A stretch of DNA of 63,434 nt from Gemmatimonadota bacterium (GCA_016218305.1 JACREJ010000040.1:1-63434); one strand, 5' to 3'. Counted from the first letter of the stretch, positions 38,676 to 47,702 are shown. Program-made: numbers and translations. The notes: generated by a model not told the origin, from the letters alone.

Positions 38676-39878
38676 ATGGATCTGCACTCCGGCGCCCCAT
38701 TCTGGCTCGTCCGCAACGGGCTTGGCGCCGCGCATCCCGTGCTCTCGCACGACGAACACTGCGACGTCGCCATTATCGGCGCTGGTGTCACCGGGGCGCT
38801 CGTGGCTGATGCGCTCACCGCCCTGGGGCAGGATGTGGTGCTGATCGACCGGCGTGACGCCGGCCTGGGCAGCACCTGCGCCAGCACCGCGCTGCTGCAG
38901 TATGAGATTGACGTCGAGCTCGCCCCCCTCATCGCACGGGTCGGCGCGTCGGCGGCCGTGCGCGCCTATCAGCTGGGGATCGAGGCCATCGACGACGTGG
39001 AGCGGCTCGTGGACACGATGCGCGATCGATGCGGGTTCGCGCGGCGCGAGAGCACCTACCTGGCCAGCACGCGGAGCGATGCAAAGCGCCTCACGTCGGA
39101 GGCAGCCCTTCGTCAGCGCCACGGCTTTGACGCCGAGTTCTGGGAGCGCGACCGCGTGCGCGACACCTATGGCTTTCCCGCGCACGGCGCCATACGGTCG
39201 CGCCAGGGTGCCGAAGTGGATGCGCTGCAGTTCACCACGCGCCTTCTCGAGCGCGCGCTGTCGCGGGGGGCGCGCCTCTACGCACGGACGCTGGTAGTCG
39301 ACTACGCCGCCCGCACCGCGGGCGTGACCCTGCACACCTCGCGTGGCCACCGGGTCACCGCCGGCAGGGTGGTCTTCGCGCCGGGCTACGAATCGCCGCC
39401 GGGCGTCGCCGACGAACTCGTGACGCTGACCAGCAGTTTCGCGCTCGTGACCGAACCGGTCGAGACATTCGGCCCGTGGGCGGACCGCTGCCTCGTCTGG
39501 GAATCCGCCCGGCCCTACACGTACATGCGATCAACGCCCGACGGACGCATCCTCATCGGCGGCGTCGACCTGCCGTTTCGCGATGCGACGCTGCGCGACG
39601 TGATGCTGCCGGCGCAGACGCGGAAACTGGCAAAACGGCTGCACCGGCTGCTCCCCTCCGTCACGGCGCCGGTGGCGTTCTCGTGGGCGGGCACGTTTGG
39701 CCAGACCGCCGACGGCCTGCCGTACATCGGCGCGAACCCCGCATTCCAGCACGGGCTCTTCGCGCTCGGCTACGGCGGCAACGGAATCACTTTCAGCGTG
39801 ATCGCGGCCAGGATCATCCGCGATCTCGTGTCCGGCACGCCGAACGGCGACGCCGAGATCTTTCGCTTCGACCGATGA
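38676..39878 (+). CDS. FAD-dependent oxidoreductase, DAO family
   Basis: The 400-aa flavoprotein has the dinucleotide-binding motif [19 protein letters not shown] (about 28-46), [15 protein letters not shown] (about 57-71) and a C-terminal [27 protein letters not shown] typical of glycine/D-amino-acid oxidases. The substrate is an amine or amino acid of unknown identity. It is followed after 14 bp by an alpha/beta hydrolase on the same strand. Confidence 0.82.
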   Translation: MDLHSGAPFWLVRNGLGAAHPVLSHDEHCDVAIIGAGVTGALVADALTALGQDVVLIDRRDAGLGSTCASTALLQYEIDVELAPLIARVGASAAVRAYQLGIEAIDDVERLVDTMRDRCGFARRESTYLASTRSDAKRLTSEAALRQRHGFDAEFWERDRVRDTYGFPAHGAIRSRQGAEVDALQFTTRLLERALSRGARLYARTLVVDYAARTAGVTLHTSRGHRVTAGRVVFAPGYESPPGVADELVTLTSSFALVTEPVETFGPWADRCLVWESARPYTYMRSTPDGRILIGGVDLPFRDATLRDVMLPAQTRKLAKRLHRLLPSVTAPVAFSWAGTFGQTADGLPYIGANPAFQHGLFALGYGGNGITFSVIAARIIRDLVSGTPNGDAEIFRFDR

Positions 39879-39892
39879 CTTGGGGGCCCGCC

Positions 39893-40717
39893 ATGAGCAC
39901 GATGACGACGAAGGACGGAACGCAGATCTACTACAAGGATTGGGGCGCCGGACCGCCCGTCGTCTTCAGTCACGGCTGGCCGCTCAGCTCTGACATGTGG
40001 GCGTCGCAGATGCTGTTCCTCGCCTCCAGGGGATACCGGTGCATCGCGCACGACCGCCGCGGACACGGCCGGTCCAGCCAGCCGTGGACCGGCAACGACA
40101 TGGACACCTACGCCGACGACCTCGCCGCGCTCATCGAGTTGCTGGGCTTGACGGGAGCCACCCTCGTCGGCTTTTCTGCCGGTGGCGGTGAGGTGGCGCG
40201 ATACGTCGGCCGGCATGGGACGCGGCGCACCGCCAGGCTTGCGTTGATCGCCGCCGTGCCGCCGCTCTTGCTGAAGACGTCCGCCAATCCGGACGGCGTG
40301 CCCATGGACGTCTTCGACGGCATTCGCGCGGCAGCCATCGCCGACCGATCGCAGCAATACCGGGACCTCGCGAGCGGCCCGTTCTTCGGCGCCAATCGGC
40401 CGGGAGCCAGGGTGTCGCAGGGCATGATGGACTCGTTCTGGCATCAGGGCATGCACGCCGGGCACAAGAATGCCTACGACTGCATCAAGGCATTCTCCGA
40501 GACGGACTTCACGGAGGACCTCCGGCAGTTTGACGTGCCGACGCTCGTCATTCACGGCGATGACGACCAGATGGTACCCATCGCCCTAGCTGGCCGCCGC
40601 TCCGCCGCACTCATCAGGAACGCCGAGCTGAAGGTCTACGCGGGCGCACCCCACGGCATCGCCGACACGCACAAGGACCAGCTGAACGCCGACCTGTTTT
40701 CGTTTCTTCGGAGCTGA
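39893..40717 (+). CDS. Alpha/beta hydrolase, non-heme haloperoxidase/arylesterase type
   Basis: The 274-aa enzyme has the oxyanion region [12 protein letters not shown], nucleophile elbow GFSAGGGE (Ser about 93), acid in HGDDDQMVP (about 222) and histidine in GAPHGI (about 250). The sequence fits the cofactor-free perhydrolase/chloroperoxidase group, which has esterase activity. The ATG at 39893 is chosen over one six codons upstream because the domain starts here ([14 protein letters not shown]). It is probably in an operon with the preceding oxidoreductase. Confidence 0.83.
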   Translation: MSTMTTKDGTQIYYKDWGAGPPVVFSHGWPLSSDMWASQMLFLASRGYRCIAHDRRGHGRSSQPWTGNDMDTYADDLAALIELLGLTGATLVGFSAGGGEVARYVGRHGTRRTARLALIAAVPPLLLKTSANPDGVPMDVFDGIRAAAIADRSQQYRDLASGPFFGANRPGARVSQGMMDSFWHQGMHAGHKNAYDCIKAFSETDFTEDLRQFDVPTLVIHGDDDQMVPIALAGRRSAALIRNAELKVYAGAPHGIADTHKDQLNADLFSFLRS

Positions 40718-40789
40718 GCGCGGGAATGGGATGCGCGCACCCCTTCCCGCGTCCCACCGCCTATCGGTTCGGCGCAATCCCCGCCACTT

Positions 40790-40797
40790 TATCCTCG
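40790..40797 (+). promoter_or_regulatory. Promoter-like motif before the ThDP gene pair
   Basis: TATCCTCG lies 37 bp upstream of the ATG at 40835 in a short gap after the hydrolase. It is a weak match to the motif seen before other genes here. Confidence 0.25.
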
Positions 40798-40834
40798 CAA
40801 GGGACGGACCGACGATTCACCACTGATATCCGAC

Positions 40835-41323
40835 ATGTTCTCTGGCGACGAAATGGCGGCGCTGTGCACGGCGATGGGCGTGACGCACGTCGTCTCCGTC
40901 GCCGACAGCACCATCGGCCCATGGCACCCGGCCATCGAACGGACGGATGGCCTGCGGCTCATCCGCGTCTGCCGTGAGGGCGAGGCGTGGGCGCTCGCCG
41001 GAGGGCTCTACCTCGGCGGCGCGACGCCGCTGGTCATGATCCAGTGCACCGGCCTCTTCGAGTCGGGCGACGCGCTGCGCAACATCCTGCACGACTGGCA
41101 GATGCCGATCTTCTCCATCATCGGCTACCGCAGCTACCTCAACCAGACCACGCTCCCAGGTGACACCTGCCTCGTGTTCACCGAACCGGTGCTTGAGGCG
41201 TGGCGCATCGACTATCGCCTCATCACCACGCCGGCGCAGCGCGACGAGATCCTCGCGCACTACATCGCCTGTCGCGACGCGTCGCGACCCGGCGCCGCGC
41301 TGATCGCCGAGGGCAAGGCATGA
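40835..41323 (+). CDS. Thiamine-diphosphate decarboxylase, PYR-domain subunit (ComD/sulfopyruvate-like)
   Basis: The 162-aa protein corresponds to the N-terminal (pyrimidine-binding) domain of ThDP decarboxylases. The cofactor-activating glutamate is in RVCREGEAWALAGGLYLGG (about 47). The layout resembles the alpha subunit of sulfopyruvate decarboxylase or a split phosphonopyruvate decarboxylase; the true substrate is not evident. The stop overlaps the start of the partner gene (ATGA), as expected for equal expression of two subunits. Confidence 0.78.
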   Translation: MFSGDEMAALCTAMGVTHVVSVADSTIGPWHPAIERTDGLRLIRVCREGEAWALAGGLYLGGATPLVMIQCTGLFESGDALRNILHDWQMPIFSIIGYRSYLNQTTLPGDTCLVFTEPVLEAWRIDYRLITTPAQRDEILAHYIACRDASRPGAALIAEGKA

Positions 41324-41937
41324 GCGATACCCTGGCCCGCATGTCGCAGATGGAAGCGCTGCGCGTGCTGCACGCCGCCCGGCGCGCCAGCGACGTCGTG
41401 ATCACCAGCATGGGGGCCGCGCGCGACTGGATGGTGCTCGGCGCGGGGCCCCTCGATCTCCCGCTCGTGCCGTCGAGCATGGGGACGGCGCCGGCCATCG
41501 GCCTTGGCATCGCGCTTGCCCAGCCCGAGCGCCGCGTGATCGTGGTCAACGGCGACGGCGCGATGCTGATGCACCTCGGGTCGCTCGTGACGATCACGGC
41601 GGCCGCGCCCGCGAACCTCACGCTCATCCTCGCGGACAATGGGGTCTACGAGGTGACCGGCGCGCAGCCGACGCCCGGCTCACCGGGGGCTCGCTCTGAC
41701 GGTGCGTACGTGGACTTCGTCGGCATGGCACGCGCCGCCGGCTTCCGGTCGGTGCATCATTGGTCCACCGCGGCCGAGTGGGAGCAGCATGTGGAGATGA
41801 TCCTCGACACACCGGGACCGACCTTCGTCCTGCTCGACGTCGCCCGGGTGCCAGGGGCCGTCGGCCCGCGCTCGCCGGGCCCGGCGCCTGAACGCGCACG
41901 AGCGTTGCGCCGCAATCTCGGGATAGGCGCCCGCTAG
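41320..41937 (+). CDS. Thiamine-diphosphate decarboxylase, PP-domain subunit (ComE-like)
   Basis: The 205-aa protein is the diphosphate-binding half of the split enzyme. The ThDP motif begins NGDGAMLMHLG (about 82-92) and ends in ADNGVYEVTG (about 110-118). The C-terminus after about 185 is Pro/Arg-rich. It has no independent promoter and starts inside the stop of the PYR subunit. The last base of its stop is the first base of the 15-bp tandem array. Confidence 0.8.
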   Translation: MSDTLARMSQMEALRVLHAARRASDVVITSMGAARDWMVLGAGPLDLPLVPSSMGTAPAIGLGIALAQPERRVIVVNGDGAMLMHLGSLVTITAAAPANLTLILADNGVYEVTGAQPTPGSPGARSDGAYVDFVGMARAAGFRSVHHWSTAAEWEQHVEMILDTPGPTFVLLDVARVPGAVGPRSPGPAPERARALRRNLGIGAR

Positions 41938-42041
41938 CGAGACGTCCGCTCGCGAGACGTCCGCTCGCGCGGCGTTTGCTCGCGAGGCGTCCGCCAGCGA
42001 GCCGTACACCGGCCAGGCATCTGCTGGCGCGACATCCGTCA
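41937..42041. repeat. Seven-copy 15-bp tandem array
   Basis: Units of GCGAGACGTCCGCTC run head to tail. The first two copies are identical and copies three to seven decay progressively (GCGCGGCGTTTGCTC, GCGAGGCGTCCGCCA, GCGAGCCGTACACCG, and so on). The array exactly fills the gap between two convergent genes and includes the phosphodiesterase stop. Because 15 bp is five codons, the minus strand reads as degenerate pentapeptides (ADVSR, ANAAR), but no gene with a proper start supports translation. Confidence 0.85.
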
Positions 42042-42512
42042 GTCCGGCAGCGCGACCAGCGTCACCTCCGCGTGGCCGCCGTCAACGCGAAGCCGCGCGA
42101 CGCTCGGGTGCAAATCAAATCGCCGGTGGCCCGCCGCGCCCGGATTCACGACGAGCGCGTCACCCAGACGCTCCACCTTCTGCACGTGCGTGTGACCGTA
42201 CACGATGACGTTGAAGCCGGGGTAGGCCGCTATCAGGCGCTCCGCCGTGGGCCGGCCGAGTTCGTGCCCGTGCGACACGTGAATGCGGACACCCTCCGCC
42301 TCAACCACCCGTTCCGCCGCAAGCGCCGGATCCCACGGGGCATCGCAGTTGCCGCACACCGCCTGCACCGGCGCGATGAGCGCGAGCTCGTCGAGGATCG
42401 TGTCGCCGCACACGTCACCCGCATGCAGGATCAGCGAGACGCCGGCCAGCGCTTCGTGCACCTGGGGGCGGAGCAGACCGTGCGTGTCGGAGATGAGCCC
42501 GATCTCGATCAT
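42039..42512 (-). CDS. YfcE/MJ0936-type metallophosphoesterase
   Basis: The 157-aa cytoplasmic phosphodiesterase has the complete metal-ligand set: SDTHG (about 8-12), HAGDVCG (about 30-36), GNCD (about 55), SHGHELG (about 82) and YGHTH (about 107-111). It is related to enzymes cleaving model phosphodiesters or small cyclic nucleotides. The ATG overlaps the stop of the AmpG-like transporter (ATGA), suggesting coexpression. Confidence 0.87.
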   Translation of the reverse strand: MIEIGLISDTHGLLRPQVHEALAGVSLILHAGDVCGDTILDELALIAPVQAVCGNCDAPWDPALAAERVVEAEGVRIHVSHGHELGRPTAERLIAAYPGFNVIVYGHTHVQKVERLGDALVVNPGAAGHRRFDLHPSVARLRVDGGHAEVTLVALPD

Positions 42513-43684
42513 GCCAGCACGCGGCGCGACACGCCACTGAAGACGTACAGCGCCACCGCCACGGTGATGATCTCCGCGCCCAGCATGCCCGTCATGCCCC
42601 ACGCGTCGTGCGCCCAGCCAGCCCCCTTCACGAGGCCGAGCGAGCCGAGCGTGTTGAAGGCGATGAACAGGCTGACCTTGGTGGACGCCGCACCGCCCTT
42701 GGCGAGTGCGAGCGCCATGCCGGTGAGCGCCGCGGTGCACGCGCCGAGCGTGGCCGTGTAGGTCGCCGTCAGGAGGGCGAACGCCCACGGCTCGCGCGGC
42801 GAGTACAGGAGCATCAGCGCGAGCACGCCCTGGGCCGCGCACGCCCAGAAATAGGCGCGGCGCGGCGGCAGCCGATCCTCGAACCATCCGCCCGCGAGCG
42901 TCCCGATGGTGATGGCGATGCCCGCGACGAGGCCGAGGACGAGCGACACGAAGTCGGGCCCGGCTTTCCACTCGCGCGCCACCGCGGAGAACAGGAACTG
43001 GGCATTCCCCGTGCCGATCGGCAGGAAGGCGAGGAGCAGCGCGAGCCGGCCGTCGACCTTCGAGAGCATGGCGCGCAGTTCACCCCACACCTCACGCGCG
43101 CGATCGCCGAGCCGTCCCCGGCCAACGGGCGGCGACTCGCGCAGGACCAGCAATGGCAGGTTGCACGCCAGCACCACCGCGGCGAGCACCGCGCCGGCCA
43201 TCCACGGCGACGGCAGGTGCCGCACGAGATACAGCGCCGCACCGCCGCCGAGCGTCTGCCCCAGCATGTTGCCCGTCTGGTAGAAGCCTGCCGCGCGCCC
43301 GAGCATCGCCGGGTCGCAGTTGTGCAGCAGCAGCCCCTGCAGCGAGAAGGCGATGAACGTCGCAGAAAGCGCGCCCGTGAGCACGAGCCCGGTGAGCACA
43401 GGGAGCGTCTGCGCGCTCATCGGGATGGTGCACATGCCGAAGAAGACGGCCGCACAGCAGGCGTTGGCCAGCACGTACCAGCGCTTCCGCGTCAGCGTGA
43501 GGTCGCCCACCGGCGCCCACAGGAACTTGAACGCCGCCGGCGCAAACGCGATGCCGACGATCGTCGCCGCCGCACTCACCGGCAGCCCGGCGCGCGTCGC
43601 AAGCCAGCCCAGCATCACCGCCGGCACGCCGACCATCAGGCCGTACGGGAAGTAGAGGATGCCGAACAGTGCGGGATGCGTCAC
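42509..43684 (-). CDS. MFS transporter, AmpG-like
   Basis: The 391-aa inner-membrane protein has about 12 hydrophobic segments. The early FGILYFPYGLMVGVPAVML and FAPAAFKFLWAPVGDLTLTRKRW resemble AmpG muropeptide permeases and related acetyl-CoA transporter-like MFS proteins. A role in peptidoglycan recycling is possible but not shown. The start is the GTG at 43684, where homology begins; the frame runs further up into repeat sequence. Confidence 0.72.
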   Translation of the reverse strand: MTHPALFGILYFPYGLMVGVPAVMLGWLATRAGLPVSAAATIVGIAFAPAAFKFLWAPVGDLTLTRKRWYVLANACCAAVFFGMCTIPMSAQTLPVLTGLVLTGALSATFIAFSLQGLLLHNCDPAMLGRAAGFYQTGNMLGQTLGGGAALYLVRHLPSPWMAGAVLAAVVLACNLPLLVLRESPPVGRGRLGDRAREVWGELRAMLSKVDGRLALLLAFLPIGTGNAQFLFSAVAREWKAGPDFVSLVLGLVAGIAITIGTLAGGWFEDRLPPRRAYFWACAAQGVLALMLLYSPREPWAFALLTATYTATLGACTAALTGMALALAKGGAASTKVSLFIAFNTLGSLGLVKGAGWAHDAWGMTGMLGAEIITVAVALYVFSGVSRRVLA

Positions 43685-43685
43685 G

Positions 43686-43772
43686 ACTGATTGGGGATTG
43701 GGAGCTCGGATTCGGATTCGCGATCGGGATTGCGATCGGGATTCGCGATTGGGATTGCGATCAAGATTGCGG
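43686..43772. repeat. GGGATT-family intergenic repeat, copy 2
   Basis: Alternating hexamers (GCGATC, GGGATT, CGGATT) run for about 85 bp just upstream of the AmpG-like gene. The start, GATTGGGAGCTCGGATT, matches copy 1 at 1414-1460 in inverted orientation apart from one base. Confidence 0.65.
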
Positions 43773-43810
43773 AGTGCGAATCGCACGAAGATGCCGACCG
43801 CAGACGCAAA

Positions 43811-43830
43811 GGGCCAGCGTAAGCTGGCCC
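43811..43830 (-). terminator. Hairpin terminator after ubiX
   Basis: A perfect 8-bp stem GGGCCAGC/GCTGGCCC encloses a 4-nt loop, followed on the minus strand by TTTGCGT. It lies 100 bp past the ubiX stop and before the AmpG-like gene, so it can end the quinone operon. The next ~90 bp toward ubiX is C-rich, repetitive CCCTGC/CACACC sequence without a gene. Confidence 0.6.
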
Positions 43831-43931
43831 AGTCCTTGCCCCCCGCTCCCCGCGCCACACCCTGTGCCCCGCACCCCGCACCACACCCTGTTCCCTGCCC
43901 CTGCACCACACCCTGCACCCTTCCCCCTCCC

Positions 43932-44531
43932 CTACGGAGTCTCTCCCCACCTCGGCGCCAGCCCATTCTCCACGCCAAGGTGATCCATCACTCGCGCCAC
44001 AACGAAATCAACGAGTTCCTCGATCTTCGTCGGCTTGTTGTAGAACCCCGGCGACGCGGGCATCACGACGGCACCGGCATGCGTCACGCGCAGCATGTTC
44101 TCGAGATGGATGCTCGACAGCGGCGTCTCGCGCGTCACCAGCACGAGCGGACGCCGTTCCTTGAGCGTGACATCCGCCGCGCGCTCCACCAGGGACCGGC
44201 TCGTCCCGGCCGCGATGGCCGCCAGCGTCCCCATCGAGCACGGGCACACGACCATCGCGCTCGCCCGGTGCGAGCCGCTCGCCGGGCCCGCACCGCGGTC
44301 GGTGTCATCGTACGTCGTGACCCAGCGGTCCCACGCCGCGCCACCCACGTGCGCGCGCAGGCCGTCCACCGAGCCCAACGACGTCTCCGTCTGGATGAGC
44401 CGCAGCCCGTGGCCGCTCACGATCAGCGACACCTTCCGCTCGGCGTGCACCAGCGCCTGCAGCAGGCGCACGCCGTACGGCGCGCCGGAGGCGCCGGTGA
44501 TCGCCATGACAATCGGGCGCATCTCGCTCAT
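43932..44531 (-). CDS. ubiX: Flavin prenyltransferase UbiX
   Basis: Makes prenylated FMN, the cofactor of UbiD decarboxylases. The 199 aa show the flavoprotein start MAITGASGAPYGVRLLQAL, the SMGTLAAIAAGTS FMN/phosphate region, and ETPLSSIHLENMLRVTHAGAVVMPASPGFY with the conserved substrate-binding residues. It is the last gene of menG-ubiD-ubiA-ubiX and overlaps the ubiA stop by ATGA. Confidence 0.94.
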   Translation of the reverse strand: MSEMRPIVMAITGASGAPYGVRLLQALVHAERKVSLIVSGHGLRLIQTETSLGSVDGLRAHVGGAAWDRWVTTYDDTDRGAGPASGSHRASAMVVCPCSMGTLAAIAAGTSRSLVERAADVTLKERRPLVLVTRETPLSSIHLENMLRVTHAGAVVMPASPGFYNKPTKIEELVDFVVARVMDHLGVENGLAPRWGETP

Positions 44532-45430
44532 AGAAAGACCCGCTCGGCGAGCACGAAGAGGAAGAACGTGACGCTGAGGACGCCGTTCATGCTGAAGAAG
44601 GCGGCGTCGAGCTTGGAGAGATCGTCGGACGAGACCAGCGAGTGCTCCCAGCCGAGGATGCCGGCCGCCACCACCACGCCGACAAAGTAGAGCACGCTCG
44701 ACCCCGATGCCACGCCCGCCGCCGCCAGCGCGGCAATGGTCACCGCGTGCAAGGCGCGCGCGATCCGCAGCGCCTTCGCGGCGCCCATGGTCGCCGGCAC
44801 CGAATACAGCCCCTGCGACCGGTCAAACTCCGCGTCCGGCAGCGCATACAGGATGTCGAAGCCGCCCACCCAGCTCATCACGGCCAGCGCCAGCGCGGGG
44901 AGCAGCCACCACGGATCGCTCCACGCGCCCGTCACCGCGAGGTATCCGCCCGCTGGTGCGATGCCGAGTCCGAGCCCGAGCACGAGGTGCGCCCAGCGCG
45001 TGAAGCGCTTGGTGTAGCTGTAGAACAGCACCCAGGCCAGCGCGACAGGCGAGAGCGCCAGGCACAACGGATTGATGCGCCACGCCGCGAAGATGAACAC
45101 GAGCGACGCGACGAAGACGCTCGCCGCCGCCTCCGGCACGCTCATCGCCCCGCTCGGGATTTCGCGCATCGCCGTGCGCGGGTTCAGCGCGTCGTAGCGC
45201 CGGTCCGCGATGCGATTGAAGCCCATGGCGGCAAACCGCGCCGCCGTGAAGGCGACCACCACCCAGATCACCGTCGCCGCCGTGACCAGGACGATCCAGC
45301 TCGCAAGCGTGACTCCCACGAGCGCGAACGGCAGTGCGAAGATGGTATGCGGGAGCTTCACGAAGTTCACGTAGCGGACCAGCCGCGACGCGCCCCCGTA
45401 CGTCTGCCCCTCGCGCGCCGTGGCGTTCAC
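44528..45430 (-). CDS. ubiA: UbiA-family prenyltransferase (quinone biosynthesis)
   Basis: Attaches a polyprenyl chain to the quinone head-group precursor in the inner membrane. The 300 aa have about eight or nine membrane helices. The first Asp motif is NRIADRRYDALNPRT (about 69-83) and the second is DILYALPDAEFDRSQGLYS (about 188-206). The start is the GTG at 45430, overlapping the ubiD stop. With UbiD, UbiX and MenG but no men genes, it could act as MqnP of the futalosine menaquinone route; this is inference. Confidence 0.88.
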   Translation of the reverse strand: MNATAREGQTYGGASRLVRYVNFVKLPHTIFALPFALVGVTLASWIVLVTAATVIWVVVAFTAARFAAMGFNRIADRRYDALNPRTAMREIPSGAMSVPEAAASVFVASLVFIFAAWRINPLCLALSPVALAWVLFYSYTKRFTRWAHLVLGLGLGIAPAGGYLAVTGAWSDPWWLLPALALAVMSWVGGFDILYALPDAEFDRSQGLYSVPATMGAAKALRIARALHAVTIAALAAAGVASGSSVLYFVGVVVAAGILGWEHSLVSSDDLSKLDAAFFSMNGVLSVTFFLFVLAERVFL

Positions 45431-46905
45431 TTCGCGAGCCCCAGCCTCGCCCAGACGGCGTCCATCTTCGCCTTGGTGGCCGCATCCATCTCGATCACCG
45501 TCGGCCAGGCGCGCGTGAATCCCTCCTCCGGCATCTTCTGCGTCGCGTCGAGTCCCATCTTGGAGCCGAACGTGAAGGCACGACTCGAGTGGTCGAGCAC
45601 GTCCATCGGCCCCAGCGTGAAGCGCACGTCGCGCTCGGGGTCGATGTTGTTGAGCGCCACCCACCACGCTTCCTGCGTGTTCCGCACGTTCACCCAGTCA
45701 TCCACGACCACGAGCACCTTGGCCAGCGACATCAGCCCGGCGCCCCAGAGCGCGTTCATCACCTTGTACGCCTGACCGGGGTAGCTCTTCTTGATCGAGA
45801 CGAAAACGAGGTTGTGGAACCCTCCCTCGGCCGGCATGTGGTAGTCCACGATTTCCGGCGTCGTCAGCTTGAGCAGCGGCAGGAAGATCCGCTCGGTGGC
45901 GTGGCCGAGGTAGAAGTCCTCCATCGGCGGCCGTCCGACGATGGTCGCGACGTAGGTCATGTCGCGCCGCATCGTGACCGCGGTGACGTGCACCTTCGGG
46001 TACAGGTCGGCCTCGGAGTAGTAGCCCGTGTGGTCGCCGAACGGCCCTTCGACCACGAGGTCTTCTGCCGGGTCGATGTACCCCTCGATCACGAGCTCGG
46101 CGTCCCACGGCACTTCGATGTCACACGTCACCGCCTTCACGAGCTTCACCGGGTCGCGGCGCAGGAAGCCCGCGAAGATGAACTCATCCACCCCAGGCGG
46201 CAGCGGCGCGCTGGCCGAGTACATCGAGGCCGGATCGGCGCCGATGACGATGCAGACCGGCATCCTCTCGCCGCGCGCCGCCATTCCGCGCCAGTGCGCC
46301 GCGCCCGTCTTGTGGCGCTGCCAGTGCATCGCCACTTCGCGCTTCCCGAGCTGCTGCACGCGGTACATGCCGACGTTGCGGATGCCGCGCGCCGGATCCT
46401 TGCTGATGACCGCGGTCATCGTGAGGAACGGCCCGCCGTCCTCCGGCCAGGTGGTGAGCACCGGAATCCGGTCGAGGTCGATGTCGTCGCCCTGCCAGAC
46501 CACTTCCTGACACGGCGGGGCCCCATGCTTCACGCGCGGCGGGAACTTGGACACCTCAAAGAGGCGCGGCAGGAGCGAGAGCTTGCCGACCAGTCCTTCG
46601 GGGACCTTCAGGTCCATCAGCTGCGTGATGCGATCGCCGTGCTCGTCCAGCCGCTCCACGCCAAGGGCGAGCGCCATGCGCTTCATCGAGCCGAACAGGT
46701 TGATTGCCACCGGATACGCGGACGTCGTGCCATCGCGCAGGACCGGCCGCTCAAAGAGCAGCGCCGGCCCGCCCCCGGGGAGCTTCATCGCCCGGTCGGC
46801 GATCTCGCACATCTCGAGGTGCACCGACACCGGCTCGGTGACGCGCACCAGCTCGCCGATCTCGTCGATCGCCTGAATGAAGTCGGATACTGAATCGAGA
46901 GTCAT
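45427..46905 (-). CDS. ubiD: UbiD-family prenyl-FMN-dependent decarboxylase
   Basis: Decarboxylates the prenylated aromatic intermediate in quinone synthesis. The 492 aa contain the family signatures RNVGMYRVQ (metal/prFMN binding), GFLRRDPVKLVKAVTCDIEVPWDAELVIEG and EGPFGDHTGYYSEADLYP with the catalytic Glu/Asp/Arg set. The ATG at 46905 follows the menG stop by 23 bp. The cofactor-making UbiX is encoded two genes downstream. Confidence 0.93.
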   Translation of the reverse strand: MTLDSVSDFIQAIDEIGELVRVTEPVSVHLEMCEIADRAMKLPGGGPALLFERPVLRDGTTSAYPVAINLFGSMKRMALALGVERLDEHGDRITQLMDLKVPEGLVGKLSLLPRLFEVSKFPPRVKHGAPPCQEVVWQGDDIDLDRIPVLTTWPEDGGPFLTMTAVISKDPARGIRNVGMYRVQQLGKREVAMHWQRHKTGAAHWRGMAARGERMPVCIVIGADPASMYSASAPLPPGVDEFIFAGFLRRDPVKLVKAVTCDIEVPWDAELVIEGYIDPAEDLVVEGPFGDHTGYYSEADLYPKVHVTAVTMRRDMTYVATIVGRPPMEDFYLGHATERIFLPLLKLTTPEIVDYHMPAEGGFHNLVFVSIKKSYPGQAYKVMNALWGAGLMSLAKVLVVVDDWVNVRNTQEAWWVALNNIDPERDVRFTLGPMDVLDHSSRAFTFGSKMGLDATQKMPEEGFTRAWPTVIEMDAATKAKMDAVWARLGLAK

Positions 46906-46920
46906 AGTCCCCGTGCGCTG

Positions 46921-46953
46921 TCTACCATCTACGCTCCACCATCTACCGTCTGC
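46921..46953. repeat. Heptamer element D (single CTACCAT arm)
   Basis: Units of CTACCATCT/CTACGCTCC/ACCATCTACCGTCTGCC in one orientation lie between menG and ubiD. The array reaches into menG and encodes its last residues (TVDGGA) and stop codon. Confidence 0.7.
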
Positions 46954-47702
46954 CCTTTTGTCCCCACATGCACCGCCGCAATGCCAAAGGTGAGCGGCTT
47001 CCACTGCACGTCGCCGTACCCCGCCTGCCGCATCCGTTCCGCGAGCACCGAGCCCTCCGGGAAGTTCCGGACCGAGTCGGGCAGGTACGTGTACGCCGTG
47101 CGGTGCCCGCTCACCAGGCCGCCGATCCGCGGCAGCACCTGGTGGAAATACGCATGGTAGATCCACCGCACCAGCGCCAGCCGGGGCGTCGAAAACTCGA
47201 GAATCACGAACCGTGCGCCAGGCTCCAGCGCCCGGTGCACCTCGCGCAGGCAGGCATCCAGGTCGGCGACGTTGCGGATGCCGAAAGCCACGATCGCCCC
47301 GGCGAGCGAACCCGACGCCACCGGCAGCGTCAGCGCATCGGCCACCACCGGCGCGATGGTCCGGCCCTTCAGTTTGGCGCGCCCTGCCCGCAGCATCGGC
47401 TCCGCAAAATCGGCGCCCACAACGTGACCGGCGAACCCGATCCGCGCACTCAACGCGGCAGCCACGTCCAGCGTTCCGGCGCACAGGTCGAGATAGGTCC
47501 CGCCGGGATCCCGGTCCCAGCCCAGCCGCGCCAATGCCACGCGCCGCCAATACCGGTCAATGCCCAGGCTCAGCACGCGGTTGAGCAGGTCGTAGCGCGG
47601 CGCGATGTCGGAGAACATGCGCTGCACGTAGGCCCGCTTCACCGCGGCGCCCGCCGCCGCGGCGCTCGCCTCCCGCGCCTCGAGGTCGGTCGTCGGTATC
47701 AC
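46929..47702 (-). CDS. menG: Demethylmenaquinone/ubiquinone C-methyltransferase (MenG/UbiE)
   Basis: SAM-dependent methyltransferase of the last menaquinone step. The 257 aa have the family signature MFSDIAPRYDLLNRVLSLGIDRYWRR, SAM motif I YLDLCAGTLDVA, AFGIRNVADLDACLREVHRALEPG and the UbiE C-terminal SVLAERMRQAGYGDVQWKPLTFGIAAVHVGTK. GTG at 47702 is preferred to a TTG at 47783, whose extension is not conserved. The last six codons derive from heptamer element D. It heads the quinone operon. Confidence 0.9.
   Translation of the reverse strand: MIPTTDLEAREASAAAAGAAVKRAYVQRMFSDIAPRYDLLNRVLSLGIDRYWRRVALARLGWDRDPGGTYLDLCAGTLDVAAALSARIGFAGHVVGADFAEPMLRAGRAKLKGRTIAPVVADALTLPVASGSLAGAIVAFGIRNVADLDACLREVHRALEPGARFVILEFSTPRLALVRWIYHAYFHQVLPRIGGLVSGHRTAYTYLPDSVRNFPEGSVLAERMRQAGYGDVQWKPLTFGIAAVHVGTKGQTVDGGA

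Noticed and set aside
41680-42009. Minus-strand frame with pentapeptide-like repeats over the 15-bp array
   Set aside because: The repeat part is short, the rest is antisense to the ThDP subunit and there is no ribosome binding site.
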